Origin: Penaeus vannamei
Taxonomy: Eukaryota; Arthropoda; Malacostraca; Decapoda; Penaeidae
Length of the DNA: 15,000 nucleotides
Reading direction: 5' to 3'
Assembly (NCBI RefSeq): GCF_042767895.1
Contig: NC_091570.1
Span: forward strand, 32,804,419-32,819,418
The notes beneath the pieces were generated by a model. That model was not told the DNA's origin. It was given only the letters and a program-made list of their open reading frames with translations, and made no database searches. How positions within the stretch are numbered: position 1 is the first letter of the stretch; each line of letters opens with the position of its first letter. The translations under genes were made by a program, and so were the position numbers. Below are positions 8,500 to 15,000 of this stretch, in pieces.

Positions 8500-9440
8500 T
8501 TTAGACTTTTGAAGTTGGCATATTCACATTGGAGGGTAATTGTTGCCTGAGATGTTATTAGACTCATTCTTTACTTCCCTTGTTTGACTAAGGCTTCCTT
8601 TGAGGCAGACATGGGCCTGCCATGGTGCCAAAAAAGTCGTGTTCTTTTGCATTTGATTATTATTACCGGTTTGAACATTAAACCATCTCGACAGACTTGT
8701 TTTGTAAGCAGCAGATACGTTTAGCCTTACCACACTCTTCAATGTACAATGCTATGGCTAAGACTTCTGATGTGTCTCTTTTATGTTCTAACATCAGCCT
8801 GTTCGAGGGGATGTGATTCCAGTGTGGGTGTAAATCTTATGAGTAGGAATTTTTCATGCAGTTCGAAGGAAAGGGTATGGGTCTGTAGCTTACTGGGTTG
8901 TCTGCGTTTACTGGGTTTTAAGATAGATATTACTTTTGCTTGTTTGTAACTTTCCTTTGAAGATAATGCTCTTTTGGCCTACGTAGACAGCATCGAAGCA
9001 TACAGCCCTGTCAGTCTTTAGAGCGCACAGGGCAGTTACTACTTCCTCAAATGTTGGAAGACTTGCAATATTTCGGTTTATTGCTGGACAGGCTTTAGAG
9101 TGATGTTGGTGCTTTTTACAAGCTTCTCTTTTAAGGTTGTCTGCTCTACTCTTTTATTTGTCTGATTATTGTGTCTACACCAGTAAGACTCCACTTCCCT
9201 AGGGGTCATTTGCCTTGTCTAGATCTATTATTTTGAGGAGGTTCGATGCACGTCTGCTTGAAGTCGGAAATCCATGTTTTCTGTTGTTTTGGTCCAGCTC
9301 TCCTGTGGGGAACCAGGGGTTGGTCTGCCATATCTGCGTCGTGTGTACATGCACATTCCTCCCAGAGTGTTCACTTGTGTGGACCAGCAAGAACTGAGTC
9401 CTGTGATTTCTGGAGATGTACATTTTGGTCTTCTTCAAAA
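8500..9440 (-). pseudogene. Decayed LINE ORF2 (reverse-transcriptase domain)
   Basis: Reverse transcriptase of a non-LTR retrotransposon, broken by many stops and frameshifts. Reading the minus strand in order: IASLPTFEEVVTALCALKTD and following residues (about 9064-8975) match the conserved stretch before RT that ends in K-G-DN/FD; QAKVISILKPSK (about 8940-8905) matches the VI.ILKP motif; SYRPIP (8890-8873) matches the hallmark SYRPISLLS; RLNVSAAYKTSL (about 8725-8690) matches motif A (F.DL..AYD), with the catalytic Asp replaced. A possible motif B remnant, CLPQ, lies near 8600. The YRPI to motif A distance (about 185 nt) fits the family. The 9200-9440 part is less certain. The strand is opposite to the ORF1 remnant at 3580, so this is a separate insertion. 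Confidence 0.7.
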
Positions 9441-10320
9441 CAAGTCAGTTGAATCTGGTCATAATTGTAGATGTGTGTGTATGGGTGGGGGGGGGGGGGG
9501 GATGAAGGATACTGCAGTTATATGCTTGATACTCTGGGGGGAACTTTACCGTCTATTTTAGGCGACGCCTTGTTTTGTCTATAGTGACAAGGACAGTACT
9601 GTGTTGCTAAGAAGGATTGCAAGTTTGTCGGCCAGTTTGTTGATATTGTGCGATGCTCTACCCAATTATTATTCATATATATAGACATGCATATACACAG
9701 AAATAAATCGTTATTTATCAGTCTAGACATATTTATCTCCCGGATAGATAGATAAATGTATCTCTGCCAGATAGACAGATATGCATTATTTCTTTATATA
9801 CGTATGTCCGTAGATATGAATATTAATTGGATCAGGCCCTGCACAGTTTTAACAAACCATCCATATCTTTAGTCACGAAAGTTTGATCTAGTATATATTT
9901 CTGGTGCCATCTGGCAGAAAAAAACGTTCCTCGTTCACTGGGGTTACAGAGTAGATGCATGTTATTTTGGGCGTTCCTCTCATCTATGGTAGTATCAGCA
10001 CATTTAATAAGCTGTTATGGTGACTGTTGGAATCACCTATTATGTTTGGTGGGTGCTCAAATTGTGGCAATGGAAGTGCTGGTAATGATGATAAATTTTA
10101 TTTCCAAAACCAAGACACTTCAAAATATATACATATTAGAATTAAATTCATTCTCATGATGAAAGCCAACAGACAAAGACTACTTCCTTCAATGACTATA
10201 ACTCAATTCATGTTGTCCTATTATGGATGCCTGTGAGAATCTATCAGTGTCAGTCCACTCCTCTAGATCTGTGGTCACTAAGAAACAAATAATGTTTTTA
10301 CGGTACAATTGCCCTTTTCT
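9441..10320. other. Intergenic with low-complexity pieces
   Basis: Holds a G15 run (9487-9501) and imperfect GATA/AGAC-type repeats (9740-9790). No gene is supported. Open frames at 9959-10159 and 10027-10236 overlap each other and have no recognisable content. Confidence 0.55.
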
Positions 10321-10497
<177 letters not shown>

Positions 10498-10661
10498 ATT
10501 AGACTTCTCATTTCCTTTTGAAATATATGTGAATTTCATCTCTCCCCCTAAGTGACATTATAGGCATTTTTTGTAACATCCCAAAACCCCTACCACCTTG
10601 ATGCAGTGTTTCATGGTCACTACAAAACACAATATTGTGAAAGTAGACCGCTATCACCAGA

Positions 10662-11056
10662 TGTGAAGGTAAAGGTTGGGAGCGCTGCTGCAGTCAGATG
10701 TCAGCAAGAAAGGGTGGCCTTAGTGCAGGTGGACGAAAGGGGTCTTGACTTGTAGTTTTATTATGGAAGCACGGCAATGTGAGATCCCAAGAGAGACCTG
10801 TATCCCCGGATGCCGAGGGCGGAGTGATGGTGAGCTAGACCCAGTGTGTCTTAGTCTGTCTGTCGTTTCTGTCTCTCCTTTCTCTGTCTGATGAGACGTC
10901 CTTTTATGCGGCGGCTCCATGTAGATATAGGATTGAAAAAAGATCTGGTATGATGACGATTCTCCAAGTTCAGTGCTTCTGGGACATTAACAGAAGTTAG
11001 GGAAGCAGCTTGTGAAGCTTCTCGCACAGCATGGCACATAAGGACAAGGGATTACA
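10662..11056 (-). mobile_element. Candidate LTR of a Gypsy-type retrotransposon (LTR plus possible primer-binding site)
   Basis: On the minus strand the block begins TGTAATCCC (from 11056) and ends TTCACA (10662), the TG...CA pattern of LTRs, about 395 bp. It has a TATA-like CATAAAAG at 10908-10901 and AATAAA at 10762-10757, about 140 nt further on, the order and spacing expected for U3-R-U5. Two bases after the proposed end comes TGGTGA (10659-10654), which matches the start of a tRNA-Trp-type primer-binding site for six bases only. Beyond it no gag is readable, so this would be a truncated 5' end or solo remnant. No second LTR or target duplication was seen. Confidence 0.45.
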
Positions 11057-12584
11057 AATGTGCCTGAAGGAAGCTCTCCCTTTAGGAAGCCTCATTATTA
11101 CTCGCAAAATGTACAAAGATCCTGATACTTCGGCTCCAAGAGGGACTAGGATCCTGCAAGCATTCTAAAGGTGATAACTTGTGAAAGATTTTTATGCAAA
11201 TTATGCCAGGGACAAATGAATCCGCATGAAACAGGTTAAGATCTATTCTCCACAACAAGATTACAGTATATTGCTGCTGTTGAGCCAGGTGATCCCTCTC
11301 CTTTGGGACTTCTTATTGTTATTTCTTTAGAAGGTAACACGGGAATTTCAGATTGATCCCTTTCAGACAAGGTGCCAACTGTTGTATTTTTCTTGGATAT
11401 AGTGTCTGTGGATTTTTTAAATTGTACTCATGTAATATATTTAATTGTATGTATTTATTTATCTCTATGCCAGCCTTGCTGTAGCAAAATACATTTCCTT
11501 TGGTTATTCTAGTTTTGTAATTAATCAAGCTTGCCTTACCCGGCTTCCTGCTTCCTGCTTGTTGCTATACCACTTTTTGTGGTTGTTTTCTTACATTATC
11601 TCCTGACCACGATGTTTTACAAGTGTGCCCGATGCTGTTTCACTTTTCCTGATCTCGTGAAAACGAGGCAAATCGAGTTTATGTGTTTACCTGCCGTCCG
11701 TTACTCGCCTGTGCATCCGTGGGTTACGACAAAATTTTAGATCTCCCAGTGATAAGCCAGAAGTATGAAAAAAAAAAAAAAAACTTTCCGTGCAGCAGAA
11801 ACTCGGTCTGTAGCAGTCCTTCGATGGAAGCTAGGTGGCGTTTTCTGTCGTTGTTTTGCTTGTCTCCATTGTTTTACTTGTTTATTTCTCTCTCTTTGGT
11901 TCATTTGTTTGTTATTACCTGTTTTTTTTTCTTTACAAGATTTTTTACATTGTTTTCTTCTTTTACGTGCTAGTTTTCTTTTTAGCATATATATTAACTT
12001 TTTTTGCCTTTCAGTATTCCTTTAGTTATCGTCTCGCCTATTGAACTTTACTGTTAAGGTACCCTGAAATATATTGCCTTTTTCCTTATGGGCTACCCTC
12101 ATTGTTAGATATATATATGTGTGTGTGTCTATGTGTAACATTACTACCACATCCACATACCCACCATACTCCGTGGGCGGGTTTTGTCCGACGCCGTCGC
12201 TTCCGAAGGTGCTGCAGCTTGGGGGCAAGTCGTGATATTTTTCTTTCATCTCAGCCGGGGGGGGGGGGTTATTTTTGCCTCGTGACTCACCCACCTGATG
12301 TGCAAGAGTTACAATGTGTATTTGATAAAATGCATCATAGATTTTTCATGAAGGATTTTCTGAACTGCCACGATAACTAGTTTAACCTGAGAGTATCACG
12401 CGTTCCTGTGATCGAGGGTTTGACGGGTTGTTCTTTTAACCGTCGTTTTTTGAATAGTTGATGTGGACATTAGAACTTGTCCAAATCATGTCTTTTCGCT
12501 ATTTTTAACTTGAATACCTTTATTCAGGATTACTCTTTTGTTAAAGAATCTAAATGTTAATCTGGCTGAAGACTTGTAACCCGC
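11057..12584. other. Intergenic, no gene supported
   Basis: AT-rich, with an A16 run (11768-11783), T-rich stretches that create hydrophobic false ORFs (11835-12044), a short TA/TG microsatellite (12108-12128) and a G12 run (12257-12268). No splice-linked exon could be supported. Confidence 0.55.
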
Positions 12585-12607
12585 CCTCTCTCTCTCTCTC
12601 TGCTTCA

Positions 12608-12656
<49 letters not shown>

Positions 12657-12674
12657 TAAGAGAGTGCGCGCGCG
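12585..12674. repeat. CT/GT/CG microsatellite
   Basis: CT (12585-12600), an interruption, CT (12611-12639), GT (12640-12657), then GAGA and CG units to 12674. It abuts the tRNA-like repeat. Confidence 0.9.
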
Positions 12675-12713
12675 TATCTTTTCTGTTCAGTCATTAGTAA
12701 GCAATGTGAAAAA

Positions 12714-12790
12714 GTAGCTGAATTGTGGATTCGAATCCTTGACACCTGAGTTAGGACTCTGATCACCTATCCATTAGGGTATATTACCTT
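12714..12790 (-). pseudogene. tRNA-Arg (anticodon CCT)-like pseudogene
   Basis: On minus, CCTAATGGATA is identical to the D-arm of eukaryotic tRNA-Arg(CCT), and the following 41 bases align without a gap to its anticodon and T arms. These include GTCCTAA over the anticodon loop and ATTCGAATCC in the T loop. Internal promoter: A box TACCCTAATGG (12781-12771, one mismatch) and B box GATTCGAATCC (12737-12727, one mismatch). The acceptor stem does not pair and the anticodon stem has mismatches, so it is not a functional tRNA, though Pol III could still recognise it. The comparison is from memory of the tRNA sequence. Confidence 0.6.
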
Positions 12791-12794
12791 TTTC

Positions 12795-13605
12795 GGCGCC
12801 GATGCTAATGGTACCTTTACAAACACATTGCAGCGTGTGTGCGTTTGTGGATACTGCAGCGAGTATCAAGCAATTTACCTTTAGTTACAGACCCGAGGCA
12901 CGTCGCCATATCTATTACAGGATGCCACCTACGCTGGTCCATTTTTTTTCACGAGAACTAATATGGTATATAAAAGTTTATAAGTCAGGCACCAATATCC
13001 ATCATATGTGCTCTGATGATAACTGCTTAATAAATGAGTTTGCCTGTATATAATCTTCTTACAATGTGAACCAGGTAATGTTCCATTATGTAGCTGTTCG
13101 TAAAAAAAAACAAGGCGGATGTTAATGTAATATATAATGTAATATATTTATGACATTTACACACTGAAATGTTGCTGCTAGAAATGTGTTAGAATGAGTC
13201 TATCATCCTTAGTTTTCATTCGTGCTTCGTATCTTACTGATGTGAAGAATATTGTGTTGAATGCATTAGTATTTATTGAAATTTAGTGGTGATAAGCAAA
13301 ATAAAGACGTGATGTTAATTATCAACGTTCTCATTTCAGTCATGAGATTTTCCTTCAGAAAGAAAATCCTCATTCACACCTCAAATTGCCATCCGAGTTT
13401 AATTTTAAAAGTGTTAAAAGCAATAATCTCAGACAATTGTTGTTTGCTTACAGATATATGGATTAGTTCGTTAAGTAAAAGTCTCTGGTTTCACATTCCG
13501 AGTCCGTCATATTCACAACAAATACTGCATTCAGTTCCACTAATACATTTCGTAAATCGGTGAAAAACAAAAGTTTATCCCACGTGAAGCCTTGCTCTTA
13601 ATAAC
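12795..13605. other. Non-coding or unrecognised stretch
   Basis: Open frames at 12802-13053 and 13276-13563 (+) have no domain I recognise and no splice or promoter context. Both are probably chance. Otherwise AT-rich and featureless. Confidence 0.5.
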
Positions 13606-13811
13606 CGCAAAGTGCGGGCGCAGTTTACTAGGACGTCGTAGCAGTCGCAGCAGCACGAGCAGCGAGGAGGCGTGACGGCAGGCCAGGGTGACTGCCTGGG
13701 TGAGGTGCAGGGGATACCTCAGTGCGAGTCGTGGTCCAGGGGAGGGTGGACGCTCTCTCTGGCAGCCCGTCTCTGTGTGGGTGAGGCGCGCTTACTTCGA
13801 GTCGCCCTGCT

Positions 13812-13840
13812 GGGGGGAGGAGGGGGGAGGGGGATAGGGG
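13812..13840 (+). other. G-quadruplex-type tract
   Basis: Four runs of G (6, 6, 5, 4) separated by short A/GGA/ATA spacers, easily meeting the four-run, short-loop rule for G-quadruplexes. It lies about 400 nt before the coding start on the sense strand. Confidence 0.7.
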
Positions 13841-14033
13841 CGTGTCGCACAGGGGTGAGGGGCAGAAGCCAGAGAGGAGATAACTTGTGCAAGATATCCT
13901 GTGCATAGTGTTACTGATAACGTGAAACATTGCACCGGACTTCTTAATTCATCAGTAGACAATCGGATTTTGTATATCGATTGTTTTTTTCTTTTTCTTT
14001 TTATAGCGCCCTTTTTTCCTATTTTTATTTTGT

Positions 14034-14071
14034 ATGACTGCTTAAGTCTGTATTTCATGTGAGCCATGTAG
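14034..14071 (+). promoter_or_regulatory. Three mini upstream ORFs, two of them start-stop
   Basis: ATG ACT GCT TAA (14034-14045), ATG TGA (14057-14062) and ATG TAG (14066-14071). The last has GCC before the ATG, a good initiation context. No other ATG occurs between 14071 and the main ATG at 14246. They matter only if the mature leader includes them. Confidence 0.4.
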
Positions 14072-14245
14072 CATTATTTATTGTCATTCCTCATATTTCG
14101 TCGGTAAACAAATTCCGATTGTTTCCAGTCATTGCGGAAATAGTGATTGTTGCAAAACGTGTAGAGTAACCGTGAGCTGAGGACCCGAGTGTCGTCGGGC
14201 GCGAGATCCCCGTAGTTTTGTGTGACCTTCTTGCTGCTGGCCGAA

Positions 14246-14418
14246 ATGAGGGCGTGCTGGCTGCTAGGATTTGTGATGGCGGTGGGCGTGACCCATGGCC
14301 TGGGCGAGGTTCTGAGCACATGCCCTGCAGAGTGCACGTGCTCTGACCTTACCGTGAGCTGCGGACACCGCGGACTCACACGTGTGCCCAGAAACCTGCC
14401 ACACGACGCTCAGCGCAT
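14246..14418 (+). CDS. slit: Slit-like secreted LRR protein, first coding exon (partial)
   Basis: Slit proteins are large secreted ligands of Robo receptors that guide axons and migrating cells. ATG 14246 is the first in-frame ATG after TAG 14213. Residues 1-20 form a signal peptide (hydrophobic WLLGFVMAVGV; cleavage likely near THGLG). Residues 26-39 have the LRR N-terminal cap cysteines in C-x3-C-x-C-x6-C spacing (Cys 26, 30, 32, 39). This is followed by GHRGLTRVPRNLPHDAQR, very close in pattern to the start of Slit LRR domain 1 (HRGLTSVP type in flies). The exon ends at AT|GTGAGT (14418/14419), splitting codon 58 in phase 2, where Slit LRR exons are conventionally split. Only about 58 residues of a normally >1400-residue protein are here, so another LRRNT-bearing secreted or receptor protein remains possible. 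Confidence 0.72.
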
Positions 14419-15000
14419 GTGAGTACCCCGGCACCTTCAGCCACTCATGCCAACATATGCTGTTGCTTACACGGTTATGCTAGACCTGATGTTCAAAGAT
14501 TTTAAAAGATCATTCATGCAAGCGTCACAAGATTTGCCTGGTAGCGCATGACCTTCGATCTGTTATTGCTAACCTGGATAAGGATAATCTTACATGAAAA
14601 CCGCACTGTGTTATATAAAACATTTTAAATTAACAACTTGATCATGCATAAGTGATAATGAGGCACATTCTGCTGCGTCGGCCAGGTCGTAGTGCGCCGT
14701 AAAGGTCAGCCTCCAAGAAAGGAAAGTTGGTCGTGCGAGCAAGGTCGTCCTTCGCCGAAAGAAGTAAACAGAAATCTGTACCTTGTTAAAAAAAAAAGTA
14801 ATACCATAATGATGGGCGTCTCTGCATGGCCACAAAACGTTAATAGATCAGGTGAAATCGCATGGTTAGAAAGAATGGTTGGCACATGAAAACAACGATT
14901 TTAGTATCCGCAGAGACGCACAGCATTAATTAGCTAACAAGGTACTCTGCTTTGATAAAGAAAAAATGCTTGGCAGATAGTGAACAAAAAATATGATAAC
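14419..15000 (+). other. First intron of the Slit-like gene (partial)
   Basis: Begins with a near-consensus donor, GTGAGT, and continues past the window end. No acceptor with an LRR-coding frame was seen in the remaining 580 bp. Open frames at 14611-14835 (-) and 14692-14889 (+) carry no recognisable content. Confidence 0.65.

Larger units (their letters stand above)
12585..12790 (-). mobile_element. tRNA-Arg(CCT)-derived SINE-like element with microsatellite tail
   Basis: Read on minus, a tRNA-like head (about 12790-12714) is followed by a TTTTT Pol III terminator (12713-12709), a short unique stretch, then CG/CA and GA simple repeats (12674-12585). A tRNA-derived head plus simple-repeat tail is the build of a SINE. 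The alternative is an isolated tRNA pseudogene beside a microsatellite. No target-site duplication was identified. Confidence 0.5.
13606..14245 (+). promoter_or_regulatory. Probable promoter / 5' leader of the Slit-like gene
   Basis: Composition shifts from AT-rich to GC- and CpG-richer at about 13606-13900 and again at 14160-14245, just upstream of the coding start. A strong G tract lies at 13812-13840. There is no convincing TATA box. An initiator-like TCAGTA occurs at 13952-13957. If transcription starts there or upstream, the leader includes three mini uORFs (14034-14071). An in-frame TAG at 14213-14215 closes the main frame upstream of ATG 14246. The transcription start is not determined, and a 5' UTR intron cannot be excluded. 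Confidence 0.45.

Noticed and set aside
11531..11740. 69-codon frame with a CxxCC cluster (YKCARCCF)
   Set aside because: It suggested a zinc finger, but there is no second finger, no His pair and no gene context.
11683..12044. Very hydrophobic overlapping frames resembling membrane proteins
   Set aside because: Produced by T-rich low-complexity DNA. All three forward frames give similar Phe/Leu-rich peptides.
13276..13563. 95-codon frame with an acceptor-like TTCTCATTTCAG inside
   Set aside because: No recognisable domain, the frame begins without an ATG, and it has no partner exon. Likely chance.
13628..14067. Minus-strand open frames in the GC-rich leader
   Set aside because: GC-rich DNA yields long chance frames. 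Proline/arginine-rich shadow translations with no domain.

Overview
The window looks like nuclear DNA of an invertebrate, most likely an arthropod and quite possibly a decapod crustacean. It is AT-rich, has spliced-gene signals (branch point, acceptor, donor, poly(A) hexamers) and long AT/GT/CT microsatellites, and is mostly non-coding sequence with decayed transposable elements. There is no bacterial-style gene packing. The taxonomic call is inference from overall texture and repeat types.

Two host genes are supported, one at each edge, both on the + strand. At the left edge, an intron (1-647) leads into a short terminal coding exon (648-802) of a gene I do not recognise, followed by an AT-rich 3' UTR with AATAAA signals at 1165, 1791 and 1943. 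At the right edge, 14246-14418 is the first coding exon of a Slit-like secreted leucine-rich-repeat protein. It encodes a signal peptide and an LRR N-terminal cap, and ends in a phase-2 GTGAGT donor whose intron runs off the window. Upstream lie a GC/CpG-richer leader, a strong G-quadruplex-type G tract, and three tiny upstream ORFs, two of them bare start-stop pairs.

The 13 kb between them is intergenic and filled with mobile-element debris: (i) a non-LTR retrotransposon remnant on + (about 3255-5160) with a frameshifted ORF1 whose gag-type CCHC knuckle region is still readable, and no ORF2; (ii) a 1.63 kb non-autonomous DNA transposon (5219-6848) with 230-260 bp terminal inverted repeats, flanking TA, repeated subterminal motifs and an internal direct duplication; (iii) a decayed reverse-transcriptase ORF2 on - (about 8500-9200, possibly to 9440); (iv) a candidate LTR on - (10662-11056) with TATA and AATAAA signals; (v) a tRNA-Arg(CCT)-derived SINE-like sequence on - (about 12585-12790) ending in CA/GA microsatellite.

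Other items are a 170 bp compound ATAC/AT/GT microsatellite (10321-10490), several strong short hairpins, and a CRE-like motif cluster near 7746-7983 that may be a regulatory region of an unseen gene. I found no convincing new multi-gene system. The most unusual items are the long-TIR element with internal duplication, the tRNA-derived repeat, and the start-stop uORF pair upstream of the Slit-like exon.
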